In this document: positions 54,579 through 63,172 of the stretch, in pieces | How the letters are laid out: each line of letters starts with the position of its first letter | How positions within the stretch are numbered: position 1 is the stretch's first letter | Origin: UBA6163 sp041753075 | Lineage (GTDB): Bacteria; Planctomycetota; Planctomycetia; Pirellulales; Pirellulaceae | DNA length: 64,000 nt | Assembly (NCBI GenBank): GCA_041753075.1 | Contig: JBGSVE010000007.1 | Location: 1-64,000, forward strand | Direction of reading: 5' to 3' | Position numbers and translations under genes: made by a program | Notes under the pieces: model-generated | The model's input: the letters and a program-made list of their open reading frames with translations, nothing else | Databases searched by the model: none | Told to the model about the DNA's origin: nothing

Positions 54579-54892
54579 AACACGTCGAGCATGAAGTGGT
54601 GGCCGCTGTGGTAGCGGCGGTTCGATGGATAGAAGTTATGCCACTGCTTGTTGTAAACCGGAATTCGCATTTCCGGTGGATAACGGTGGTACAAACTATT
54701 GCTGCTTTGGTAATACTCTTGCCCATAGAAGTTTTGGGGATAGTAAACGTAGGGGTAGTGATAAAAACGGTTCCAGTCGGTCGAACCGTTCGCTCCGCCC
54801 CAGGTGCGGCCGTAGGCGCGCTGTTCCGCCGAGGCGGTGGTGGCCGAGGCCAAAGAAACCGCCATGGCAGCGGCTAATACGTATCGAAACAT
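54575..54892 (-). CDS. Small secreted Tyr/His-rich protein
   Basis: 105 residues from ATG 54892, with a long G-run (GGGGGGGA) about six bases upstream; the frame is open to 55039 but that part looks non-coding. The signal peptide is FRYVLAAAMAVSLASATTASA. The mature chain is rich in Tyr, His, Asn and Arg (FYHYPYVYYPQNFYGQEYY) and ends GHHFMLDVF. Similar short secreted proteins are common in Planctomycetes, with no established function. Confidence 0.65.
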   Translation of the reverse strand: MFRYVLAAAMAVSLASATTASAEQRAYGRTWGGANGSTDWNRFYHYPYVYYPQNFYGQEYYQSSNSLYHRYPPEMRIPVYNKQWHNFYPSNRRYHSGHHFMLDVF

Positions 54893-55141
54893 CGCAATCC
54901 CCCCCGGATTCCAACGACCCATTTTGCGCGTGCACGCGAATCTCAACCGCCGCACCCTGTGCGGTGCCGCGATCAACAAAATCCACAGTACCGGTTTCTT
55001 CGGCATTCTCGTTACGACTGGTTCAGCAAAAGTTTTCACGACAATCGGTAAGCAGGTTCACAGAATCCGATTCGCCGCTGGGCAATAATTCCGTTGCAAA
55101 GAAACTTTACCCGCCATCCACGTACGTTTTGGAGAACCGAA

Positions 55142-55735
55142 ATGAGCGATTTTTCCTCACCCGCAGATCAAAACCCCGCCGAGCTTTCCGCCCATTCCGC
55201 CGGCGCGATGGCTGTTGATGGCTCCGAGTCCGCCGAGTCCTGTCCCCAGGCTTGTGCGATCCACAAGCCGATGAGGATCGCCAGCTTCGCGGTCATCGGC
55301 AGTTTGGTTGCGGCGTATGCGGTGTTGGCGGTTGCTCCGCAGGCGGTCAATGTGCTGCCGCCGGAATTGTTGAGCATGGTCGGTCTTGAGACACCGACGC
55401 ATTGCACCAGCCACGCGGTCCAGGCTCCGGTTTTGGCAAGCATGGTGACCGACGATATGCCGCTGCAGACTTTTACGGGCGAAACTTCATGCGCGCAGTG
55501 CGAACACCACATCGCACCGCTGTTGGCTCCCAGCACGCTCGGTCTGGCGCTGATCAGTAAAGATGGCAACATCATTGTTGTCGAGAACGCTCACGAAATG
55601 TATCCCGAGATTTATCGTGACCGCTTCAATCATCTCGCAGCCGAAGTCGTCGGCAAGGTGGTTCGCACCGAAGGCAGCACGCTATGGCTCGAACCGGAGT
55701 CGTTGAAGTTGGTCGCCGCTGCGGCGGCGCCGTGA
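55142..55735 (+). CDS. Single-pass membrane protein with CxxC motif
   Basis: 197 residues from ATG 55142, preceded by GGAG nine bases upstream; the longer frame starts at 55094. An acidic Ser-rich N-terminus with two cysteines (SCPQACAIH) leads to one helix (RIASFAVIGSLVAAYAVLAVAP). The C-terminal domain begins GETSCAQCEHHIAP, with a CxxC pair and two histidines that could bind metal, then GLALISKDGNIIVVENAHEMYP. This could be a metal-binding or redox domain. No family was recognised. Confidence 0.65.
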   Translation: MSDFSSPADQNPAELSAHSAGAMAVDGSESAESCPQACAIHKPMRIASFAVIGSLVAAYAVLAVAPQAVNVLPPELLSMVGLETPTHCTSHAVQAPVLASMVTDDMPLQTFTGETSCAQCEHHIAPLLAPSTLGLALISKDGNIIVVENAHEMYPEIYRDRFNHLAAEVVGKVVRTEGSTLWLEPESLKLVAAAAAP

Positions 55736-55761
55736 ACGGTTTGGCATAACCGTTCTACAAT
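55734..55761. repeat. Inverted repeat of family 2
   Basis: GAACGGTTTGGCATAACCGTTC forms a short hairpin (arms GAACGGTT and AACCGTTC) overlapping the stop of the preceding gene, and continues as CCGTTCTACAAT, the inverse of the ATTGTAGAACGG core seen at 18091 and 20473. It may terminate transcription, though the T-run is short. Confidence 0.6.
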
Positions 55762-55817
55762 TCTTGTAAACCGAGACGCTTCACGTTGCGTTCAGGTTGG
55801 CTTGTTATTTTGTCGAC

Positions 55818-56999
55818 ATGAAAACGCAAAACAACACCTTCCGACTGATCGTCGCTGCAATCCTCGGCTTCATGTCGACAGGTCAAGTATCCACTGGCCG
55901 CGGTGAAACGCCGGATAGTCTAAAGCCGATCGGAGGCCGCTGGTTCGCCAATGATGCCCAACCACCCGTCTACTACTTCAAGGACGGTGATCGATTCGTT
56001 GACCTGTTTTCTTACCACACCCAGGATTCCAACGGCGACGGGATTGCGAATCTTCAGCTCGCTCATGACGATGAATTCATCATCATCAAAAGCCAGGGTT
56101 ACCCCAATCATCCGACGGCGGTGTTTCCCAACAGCGGCAATCCGAATTCGATTCGCGTTCAACAGTTCACGTTTCGATTGCCGCTGGAGCCAAAGCTCGC
56201 CAAATCAATCACGCGATTGCCAATGGGACCGATCGGCGTGGCGCTTAACGGGGTGGTGTTCTTCAATCCGTTTGAGCAGGAGGGAATGAATGCGGTCGAG
56301 GGTTATTCCGAAGTCTGGCTCGATTCATGTTGCGGCCATCCCCAGCAATCGGGGGTTTATCACTACCACAAGTATCCCAGTTGTGTGAAGTCACCGTTTT
56401 CCGATGATGGAAAACAACATTCACCGCCGCTTGGATTCGCCTTCGACGGTTTCCCAGTTTATGGGCCTTATGAATCGGCCGGCCTGATGGCCAAGGACAT
56501 TGACGGTGACCAAGCACTCGATGCCTGCAGCGGCCACCAAGACGACCAGCGTGGGTATCACTATCACGTCACACCGGGCCGATTCCCGTACATCATGGGT
56601 GGCTATGCCGGAGTCGTCGAGCAATCGAACAATCGCGGCATGCGTCGCGCCGGAACCGGTGCGCTCGTTGACAACACCCAACCCGGCGAGCGTAATCGAC
56701 CTGTGGTGACCAGCGTTCGCCCGGGAACGGTTTCGCGCGGAGCGGTTCATCAAATTCAATTTGACATTGCGCCCGAGAACGCAACGCGTCGACAGGTTCC
56801 CGACGAGAGCCCGTCATGGGTTCAAGTTGGTCCGTATGAAGCGACGACCATGTCACGCGAAGGCAATACGATCAAAGCCCAGTTCACAATTCCCGCCGAC
56901 GCATCGATTGGCATTTGGCTCGATTGCCACCTCGAATTCGGCGACCGGCGCAATCCCTTAGTGATCAAAAAGAACGATGTGCTGCGCGTGGTCGAATAG
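55818..56999 (+). CDS. YHYH-domain exported protein
   Basis: 393 residues from ATG 55818, preferred over TTG 55797. A signal-like N-terminus (TFRLIVAAILGFMSTGQ) precedes the YHYH domain (PF14240-like). GVYHYHKYPSC and GYHYHVTPGRFPYIMGGY are the two YHYH blocks, and VWLDSCCGHP precedes the first. LGFAFDGFPVYGPYE lies between them. The C-terminal 100 residues form an Ig-like beta domain. YHYH proteins are often secreted and of unknown function. The last 35 bases overlap the 3' end of the convergent agmatine deiminase gene. Confidence 0.82.
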   Translation: MKTQNNTFRLIVAAILGFMSTGQVSTGRGETPDSLKPIGGRWFANDAQPPVYYFKDGDRFVDLFSYHTQDSNGDGIANLQLAHDDEFIIIKSQGYPNHPTAVFPNSGNPNSIRVQQFTFRLPLEPKLAKSITRLPMGPIGVALNGVVFFNPFEQEGMNAVEGYSEVWLDSCCGHPQQSGVYHYHKYPSCVKSPFSDDGKQHSPPLGFAFDGFPVYGPYESAGLMAKDIDGDQALDACSGHQDDQRGYHYHVTPGRFPYIMGGYAGVVEQSNNRGMRRAGTGALVDNTQPGERNRPVVTSVRPGTVSRGAVHQIQFDIAPENATRRQVPDESPSWVQVGPYEATTMSREGNTIKAQFTIPADASIGIWLDCHLEFGDRRNPLVIKKNDVLRVVE

Positions 57000-58023
57000 G
57001 TTGCTGTTGGCTGGAGCAGTGCCAGGCACCGCGGCCCAGGATGTAGTCGCTGGCGTCGGCGGTGATTACGTCGTGATGGGGACATAACTCGATTAACAAC
57101 TTCTTGGCGCGCGAATCTGATTTCGCATGGCCAAATGTTGGCATTAAAATCGCACGGTCGCCAAGCATCACAAAATTGCAATAGCTTTCGGGCACACGCT
57201 GCTTGCCAATCATTCGTGGCGGTGGCGTTGGTAATGAGTGAATCATGACGGTGGGCGTCGTTTGCTCGGCCCAGGATTGCAATTGAGCCAGGTTCCGAGA
57301 TAAGCCAGATGCATTGGCATCTTTCGAATCCGCTGAAACCGCGACGACGACGTCGGTGGGACTAACAAACCTTGCCAATTGATCAATATGTCCGTCGGTG
57401 TCGTCGCCTTCCAGTCCGCCGCCGTCGATCCAAACGATTTCGGTTACGCCCAGTCGCTTGTGCAGCTCGCGCGAGATCCGGTCACGACTCCAACCTCGAT
57501 TGCGTGTTGGCGTTTCGAGACAATCGGGCGTTGTTAGCAATCGGCCAAGTCCATCGGTCTCGATCGCACCGCCTTCGAGTGTCAACTTGCTCGCTTCGAC
57601 TTTCACGCTGGCGAGATTGCAAACTTGCGCCGCAGCTGCCGCATCATCATCCCATGGTGGATACTTGCCGCCCCAGGCGTTAAATCGCCAATCGATGCCG
57701 ACGACTTGATCGCCATCGAAAACAAATGTCGGGCCGTAGTCGCGGATCCAAGTGTCGTTGGTCGCAATGTCGATGAGTTCAACGTTACCAGCGAGCAATT
57801 TCTTCGCCGCAGTTGCCAACTTGCCGACCGGGGCGAGCACTTTGACGTTCGTGTACTGCGACGCGGCGCTTGCGGCAGCGGCGAATGCGGCGGGGATGGG
57901 TCCAAAATGGTTGGGCCAAGTTTTTTTGCGATGCGGCCAAGCAAACCACAACGCCTCCTGTGGCTCCCACTCGGCCGGCCAGCGTCGCGCAGGCGGCGCT
58001 ACTTTCGTTGGCTGTGTAGCCAT
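56965..58023 (-). CDS. Agmatine deiminase (peptidylarginine deiminase family)
   Basis: Converts agmatine to N-carbamoylputrescine in the cytoplasm. It begins RRWPAEWEPQEALWFAWPH as the family does. NDTWIRDYGPTFV carries the substrate-binding Asp/Arg set, LEGGAIETDGLG follows, and DTDGHIDQLARFV has the catalytic His. The catalytic cysteine is at about residue 336 in GRGAWHCSSQQQP. Length (352) is typical. Its start overlaps the 3' end of the esterase gene by 25 bases, so they form an operon. The usual partner, N-carbamoylputrescine amidase, is absent nearby. Confidence 0.9.
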   Translation of the reverse strand: MATQPTKVAPPARRWPAEWEPQEALWFAWPHRKKTWPNHFGPIPAAFAAAASAASQYTNVKVLAPVGKLATAAKKLLAGNVELIDIATNDTWIRDYGPTFVFDGDQVVGIDWRFNAWGGKYPPWDDDAAAAAQVCNLASVKVEASKLTLEGGAIETDGLGRLLTTPDCLETPTRNRGWSRDRISRELHKRLGVTEIVWIDGGGLEGDDTDGHIDQLARFVSPTDVVVAVSADSKDANASGLSRNLAQLQSWAEQTTPTVMIHSLPTPPPRMIGKQRVPESYCNFVMLGDRAILMPTFGHAKSDSRAKKLLIELCPHHDVITADASDYILGRGAWHCSSQQQPIRPRAAHRSF

Positions 58024-58844
58024 GCGAATAAATCATCCCGCTGGTAGGTTTCGGTCCAAACGTCATGTGCGCCGTTTTCGTACTCGGTGTATTTGGTCTG
58101 GGGCATTTGCTCGGCCGCGACTAACGCTTCAATCATCTCGCGCGAGCGGCCAACGGGCACCGCCGTGTCGGCCGATCCATGGAACGCCCAGATCGGCATG
58201 CCAGCGTATTGCGCCACCCAATCGGGATCACCGCCACCACAAATCGGGACCGCTGCGGCGAACGGATTGCCGGGCATTGCGGAGGCGAACCAAGTGCCGT
58301 AGCCGCCCATCGAAATGCCGGTCACATAAACTCGCGATCGATCCACTCGGCCGCCGGCAATCCATTGGCCTACGATCCCCAGCGCCATCTTCATTGACGG
58401 TGACGGTTGATCGGGAAACGTGCCCTTGCCGGACTTCGGGGACCAATCAACGCTGACCCATTTCTGCTCAGCCGGACATTGGGGAACGATCACGATGCAA
58501 GGATATTGTGACTGCCGATCGGGCCGAGCAAATTCACCGATACCATGTTTCAATTGCGTCGCGTTATCGTCACCGCGCTCACCCGCACCATGCAAAAACA
58601 ACACCAGCGGATATTGTTTGGACTCGTCTTCGCGAAAATTCGTTGGCAACAACAAACGGTAGCGATGTTCAATCTTGGCGTCGTCAACGAACGTTTTTTC
58701 AATCACGCGACTGGCCAACGGCACGGCCGCCGAATCGCCAGGAGTTTGAGCGCACAGCGGCACGAGCGTCCCCACGATCAAGCCCAGCGCGAAAAAGGAA
58801 GCGATGAGCTGCCGAGGCAAAGCTCGCCGGGGAAAATCCGTCAT
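57999..58844 (-). CDS. Secreted alpha/beta hydrolase (PHB depolymerase/prolyl oligopeptidase-like esterase)
   Basis: 281 residues from ATG 58844, with GAGGA about eight bases upstream. A signal peptide (LIASFFALGLIVGTLVPLCAQ) leads to the hydrolase fold. LVLFLHGAGERGDDN is the oxyanion region, VTGISMGGYGTW the nucleophile elbow (Ser in GxSxG), and GSADTAVPV and ENGAHDVW carry the Asp and His of the triad. This kind is common in planctomycete carbohydrate-esterase and peptidase-like families; the substrate is not determinable. Confidence 0.85.
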   Translation of the reverse strand: MTDFPRRALPRQLIASFFALGLIVGTLVPLCAQTPGDSAAVPLASRVIEKTFVDDAKIEHRYRLLLPTNFREDESKQYPLVLFLHGAGERGDDNATQLKHGIGEFARPDRQSQYPCIVIVPQCPAEQKWVSVDWSPKSGKGTFPDQPSPSMKMALGIVGQWIAGGRVDRSRVYVTGISMGGYGTWFASAMPGNPFAAAVPICGGGDPDWVAQYAGMPIWAFHGSADTAVPVGRSREMIEALVAAEQMPQTKYTEYENGAHDVWTETYQRDDLFAWLHSQRK

Positions 58845-58861
58845 CAGGTTGTTCCTCGGAG

Positions 58862-59182
58862 TCACTCGAGTTGAATTTCTTCTTTCACCTTTTGGATGAA
58901 ATGCGGACTCTTTCCGCCTTTGCTCAATTCCTCGGCGCGGGCTTCGGCATCGGACTTTTGGTCAAATTCAAACACCGCGACGCGTTTGAGGTTTTGGCTG
59001 AACACACCCCAATACAGCTTTTTGCGAACTTCGATCGCAACCTTTGACTTAGTTTTTCGCGGCGCGGCCTTGCGAGTGCTCGCTTTCCTTTTCGTCGCCT
59101 TTTTGGGAGCCGTGATTTCGCGTGCTGCGGCGGCTTCAACTTCAGCGGCTTTCGCCTTACGGCTGACGACCTTTCGGGCCAT
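58862..59182 (-). CDS. Basic histone-H1-like N-tail plus small C-terminal domain
   Basis: 106 residues. The first half is Lys/Ala/Arg-rich (SRKAKAAEVEAAAA, APKKATKRKASTRKAAPRKT), like a histone H1 tail. The second half is a small alpha/beta domain (LYWGVFSQNLKRVAVFEFDQ, AEARAEELSKGGKSPHFIQ) that recalls short domains in planctomycete proteins. Non-specific DNA binding is plausible from the charge, but the C-terminal half has no assigned role. The gene sits upstream of the esterase on the same strand. Confidence 0.7.
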   Translation of the reverse strand: MARKVVSRKAKAAEVEAAAAREITAPKKATKRKASTRKAAPRKTKSKVAIEVRKKLYWGVFSQNLKRVAVFEFDQKSDAEARAEELSKGGKSPHFIQKVKEEIQLE

Positions 59183-59249
59183 AGTGGGTGCGGTTCAGAG
59201 AGAGGAAGGAGGTTGGTTAAGCAATCAGGCCTAATAGCTTAGCTTTTCA

Positions 59250-61043
59250 TCATTTTTTTGACCACAGGGGTGCATCGGCTTGGAACCGCAGGCTTTCCCC
59301 CGTGCCCGGGTGCGTGAACTGCAAACGCCAAGCATGAAGCTGCATCGCGCCAGGCGGTTCTTCGTCGAGCGTTTGAGTCGCACCGATTTCGCCACCGGCC
59401 AAATACATCGGATCGCCAACGATCGAGTGTCCCAGATGCCACAGGTGAAGTCGAATTTGGTGCGTCCGCCCGGTCAATGGATGGGCCTGGATGATCGAAG
59501 TCTGGTCGGCAAGTTTTTCATTGACAACGAACTCGGTCCGCGCGGCTTGGGCTTCGTTGATCGTTGCGATCGCACGTCCACCCGCCGGCGTCTTCTCCTT
59601 TGCGATTGGCGCGTCGCAATCATACCTTTGCCATTCTGGCCAACCGTGACAACGCGCCAGGTAGGTCTTGTGAACCGCACCGCTAGAGAACAAACGCTGC
59701 AATTGACCCGCGAACAATTGCGTCTTGGCCAACACCACGATGCCCGTTGTGTTTGCATCAAGTCGGTGGGCCGGTCGCAATGTCGGCAGCGTCAGCGCGG
59801 TTCGCAAAATCCAAATCAATGAATTGCGATTAAACCGACCGCTGGGGTGCATCGGCAGCGGTGCCGGTTTGTTGACTACGATCATCGTGTCATCTTCGTA
59901 TAACACCGCGATGTCGGCGCTGACGTCCGGTTCGATCGTATTAGGAAACAGATGCGCATACCGTTGGCCGGCTTGCGCGATCGCATCACCACCAACGACC
60001 ATTTCACCCAAGCGAATCCGTCCCAAGCGGAACTCGTCGTCCCAGTGTGCGTGGCTGAATCCGGGAAACAATTGTTCAACGCACCGGCGCATCGGCGTTT
60101 GGTCCAGCGCCAAGTGGATGCGAATCGGCCGCACGTTGTCGTAGGCAATGCTGCCGGGCAACGGAGTCGTCGCCGCATGGATTGCAGCCTCGCGCTCTTC
60201 GATCGTCGGCAATGGCAACGCCTTGGCTTTATCAATGCAGTGCGGGCATGATTCGGCGGGGACATACGACGGTGACGCTTGGTCCGCCTCAGTAAGCACC
60301 GCTTGGCAAGCGAAGCACAACGCCAAGCCCGTTTCCTCGAGCTGCGGATTCAGCGCCACGCGTTTGTCGAACACGAAGCAATCACCATCGTAATGCGCGT
60401 CGCCGCATTCTTCGAAGTATTTCAAAATGCCGCCATCAAGTTGAAAGACATTTTGAAAACCGTGCTGCTGCATATAAGGTCCGGCCTTCTCGCAACGAAT
60501 CCCACCGGTACAAAACATCACGATCGGTTGTTGCCGCAGTTCACTGGGCAACGCCTCAACCGCGCCGCAAAAATTACTGAAGTGGTCGATGCCAATTGCC
60601 TTCGCACCGGCGAACGTGCCGACTTCGACTTCATAATCGTTGCGGACGTCGAGCAGCGTGACGTTGCGGCCTTCGTCGAGCCATGCCTTCAATTCACGCG
60701 GGCGCAATTTTGGCGACGATGCGCGAATCGGATCGATGCCGGGAACGCCCATCGAGATAATTTCTCGCTTCAATCGCACCAGCATCCGGCTGAACGGTTG
60801 GTGATCGCTCCAACTTTCCTTGACATCCAGTCTGGCAAACTCCGGTGCCGCGGTTAGCCATTCGAGGAACGATCGCAGCGGTGTTTCTTCACCGGCAAGG
60901 AACATGTTGAGTCCCTCGCGGCTGACCAAAATCGTGCCCCGAAGCTGGGCCTGGGCAGTGCGAGATTTCAGCTCGCGGCGGCGGCGCTCGAGGTCATCCA
61001 GCGGCACGAATCGGTAGGAGGCAATGTTGAGGAAACGAGGCAT
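59250..61043 (-). CDS. TrhO (tRNA uridine-5-hydroxylase, rhodanese) fused to RluA-type pseudouridine synthase
   Basis: 597 residues from ATG 61043 (MPRFLNIASYRF); the frame is open to 61109. The N-terminal 275 residues are TrhO/YceA: LRGTILVSREGLNMFLAG in parts, a rhodanese domain with DVRNDYEVEVGTF, and CTGGIRCEKA with the active Cys. A cysteine-rich linker (LCFACQAVL, CPHC) follows. The C-terminal 320 residues are an RluA-family synthase: an S4-like part (DEFRLGRIRLGEMVV), PAHRLDANTTGIVVLAKT with the catalytic Asp, and LTGRTHQIRLHLWHLGHSIVGDPMY (in parts). The combination puts two RNA-uridine-modifying activities in one chain. Target RNAs are inferred. Confidence 0.9.
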   Translation of the reverse strand: MPRFLNIASYRFVPLDDLERRRRELKSRTAQAQLRGTILVSREGLNMFLAGEETPLRSFLEWLTAAPEFARLDVKESWSDHQPFSRMLVRLKREIISMGVPGIDPIRASSPKLRPRELKAWLDEGRNVTLLDVRNDYEVEVGTFAGAKAIGIDHFSNFCGAVEALPSELRQQPIVMFCTGGIRCEKAGPYMQQHGFQNVFQLDGGILKYFEECGDAHYDGDCFVFDKRVALNPQLEETGLALCFACQAVLTEADQASPSYVPAESCPHCIDKAKALPLPTIEEREAAIHAATTPLPGSIAYDNVRPIRIHLALDQTPMRRCVEQLFPGFSHAHWDDEFRLGRIRLGEMVVGGDAIAQAGQRYAHLFPNTIEPDVSADIAVLYEDDTMIVVNKPAPLPMHPSGRFNRNSLIWILRTALTLPTLRPAHRLDANTTGIVVLAKTQLFAGQLQRLFSSGAVHKTYLARCHGWPEWQRYDCDAPIAKEKTPAGGRAIATINEAQAARTEFVVNEKLADQTSIIQAHPLTGRTHQIRLHLWHLGHSIVGDPMYLAGGEIGATQTLDEEPPGAMQLHAWRLQFTHPGTGESLRFQADAPLWSKK

Positions 61044-61301
61044 GAGGAATGCAGCTTGAGTCAACGGACCAGTCAACCAATAGGTTATCAAAAATCGCCG
61101 TTCTTCCAATCCAGCAACGGTGGTCGTCGATCTGGGGGAGGTTTGACCATCAAATACACGAATGACACGAAATAAACAAATTGATTAACGATTTGATAAG
61201 TCTGTCCAAAACGTTTGATGCAAACAAAGTGAAACTCCTTTAACGAAATCTGCCATCCATTCTTATTTCTTGTAGTTCGTGATTCTCGTGGTTACCGATC
61301 G

Positions 61302-61552
61302 CTAGCTGACAATTCGTTCGTACTGAAGTTGTGGATAATGGCCGAAGTTAACGATGATGGCGAGACGAAAGCCGGCTGCTTTTAAGTAGTTATGAACCTG
61401 GGCACGATGCTGGTCCGTGATCTCTTTTGCGGCTTATAGCTCGAGCACAATCGCCCCGTAGCAGATGGCGTCAGGGATGTATTTCGATTGCAGACATCGA
61501 ACATCGCCCCCATGATCGCGTAGCTCTCGTCCTTGAACAGAATCTCGGCCAT
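61302..61552 (-). pseudogene. Decayed GxxExxY-family gene
   Basis: Read on the minus strand from ATG 61552, the frame starts AEILFKDESYAIMGAMFDV, the typical GxxExxY N-terminus. After a deletion that removes the region bearing GxxExxY itself, a different frame continues as KYIPDAICYGAIVLEL, then a TAA where the family has a Lys codon. AAKEITDQHRAQVHNYLKAAG and AIIVNFGHYPQLQYERIVS follow to the final TAG at 61302. So there is an internal deletion of roughly 130 bases with a frame change, plus one in-frame stop. The intact family is about 125 residues and resembles PD-(D/E)XK nucleases. Confidence 0.8.
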
Positions 61553-61672
61553 TTTTTTATCGTCTCCTAAACTTTGAATCCGCGATCATATTACGGACGA
61601 CTTTCACGCTGTGCGAGCAATCTGGATGCCACGTTGATTCACAAAACACCATCGCACGCTAAAATTGGTTCC

Positions 61673-63172
61673 ATGAACCAGACTTACGAATCTACGGGTG
61701 CCGCTGCGAACGATGTACAAGCACCCGCCGCCCAGCACGCTGAGCTGCGCGTTTTGGTTGTCGATAACGAAGCCGCACACGCTCGCGCGATGTCCGAAAG
61801 CCTTGAAAAAGTCGGTTTTCGTTGCGAAATTGCGACTCGCGGGCCCGATGCGTCGAAATTGATCGATCGCGAAACCTACGACATCATCGTGACCGACATG
61901 GTGATGAACGATGTCGATGGAATGCAGATTCTGGCCCAGGCCCGCCAGCGATTGCCCGACTGTGAAGTCGTGATGGTGACTGGCCATGCGACGGTTCCGG
62001 TGGCTGTCGAGGCGATGCAAAAAGGTGCGTTCAACTTTCTTGAAAAGCCGATCACGCCGGTGAGGTTGCGGGCGATTGTCGAGAAGGCGGCCGAAGCGGT
62101 GGGACTGCGGCGGACCAACACCGAGCTGCGGCAACGGCTCGACGAACGCTTCGGATTCGAGGGCATCATCTACACCAGCGACGCGATGCAAAAGGTCATC
62201 GATCGCTTGCGCCGTATCGCCGCGACGGACGCAACGGTGCTCGTCACCGGCGAAAGCGGCACGGGCAAGGAGATGATTGCCCAGGCGATTCACCAAAACA
62301 GTCCGCGTCGTGCCAAACGAATCGTTGCACTCAATACCCGCGCGGTCAGCGAGAATCTTGTCGAGAGCGAATTGTTCGGTCACATCAAAGGCTCATTCAC
62401 CGATGCGGTCAGCGATCGCGTTGGTGCGTTCGAATACGCCAACGGCGGCACGCTGTTCCTTGACGAAGTCGGCGACATGCCGATGAGCACGCAGATCAAG
62501 CTGCTTCGCGTGCTCGAAGAACACCAGATCACTCGCGTCGGTGACAACAAACCGATCAAGGTCAATGTGCGGTTGATCTCGGCAACCAATCGACCGCTCG
62601 AAGCGATGGTCGCCGATGGTTCATTCCGCAACGACTTGTATTTTCGTTTGAAGGTTGTGACGGTCGAGCTGCCGCCGCTGCGTGCTCGACGTGACGACGT
62701 GATTCCGTTGATGGATCATTTTCGCAAGATGTTTTTGCGGCGTTATGAGAAACCGGCGGCGCATTTTTCACCCGCGGTGACGAAGCGGTTTTTTCATTAC
62801 GATTGGCCGGGCAACATTCGCCAGCTTCGCAACTTTGTCGAGACGATGGTCGTGCTTGATACCGACAACGTGCTCAGCGAAGAAGACCTGCCGCCGGAGT
62901 TGGTTGACCCGGCGGACGCCGATTTGCCGCGCGGCGATGGAGCGTCGATGCCATTGCTTATCGATGCATCGCAGGACGGTTTGATCGGCCAACCGCTGGC
63001 CGCGATCGAGAAATGGGCGATCGAAGAAACGTTGCGGCTAACGGGAGGCAATCGCGAAGAGGCCGCAAAAGTACTCGGCATTGGAGCCCGCACGTTGTAC
63101 CGCCGTTTGGACCAGTATAAAAAAGACGACGGTGAGGTGGATGATGACTTCGAGTCGGACGAATCGGCGTAA
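61673..63172 (+). CDS. NtrC-type sigma-54-dependent response regulator
   Basis: 499 residues from ATG 61673; the frame is open from 61574. Receiver domain with the phosphoacceptor Asp75 in IIVTDMVM and Lys in FNFLEKPITP. The AAA+ domain has Walker A GESGTGKEM (about 193-201) and Walker B GGTLFLDEVGD. The sigma-54 loop reads GSFTDA (about 240-245) instead of the consensus GAFTGA. The C-terminal Fis-type helix-turn-helix is GGNREEAAKVLGIGARTLYRRL. It probably controls genes with sigma-54 promoters. No histidine kinase is adjacent. The 3' end overlaps the next gene by 32 bases. Confidence 0.9.
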   Translation: MNQTYESTGAAANDVQAPAAQHAELRVLVVDNEAAHARAMSESLEKVGFRCEIATRGPDASKLIDRETYDIIVTDMVMNDVDGMQILAQARQRLPDCEVVMVTGHATVPVAVEAMQKGAFNFLEKPITPVRLRAIVEKAAEAVGLRRTNTELRQRLDERFGFEGIIYTSDAMQKVIDRLRRIAATDATVLVTGESGTGKEMIAQAIHQNSPRRAKRIVALNTRAVSENLVESELFGHIKGSFTDAVSDRVGAFEYANGGTLFLDEVGDMPMSTQIKLLRVLEEHQITRVGDNKPIKVNVRLISATNRPLEAMVADGSFRNDLYFRLKVVTVELPPLRARRDDVIPLMDHFRKMFLRRYEKPAAHFSPAVTKRFFHYDWPGNIRQLRNFVETMVVLDTDNVLSEEDLPPELVDPADADLPRGDGASMPLLIDASQDGLIGQPLAAIEKWAIEETLRLTGGNREEAAKVLGIGARTLYRRLDQYKKDDGEVDDDFESDESA

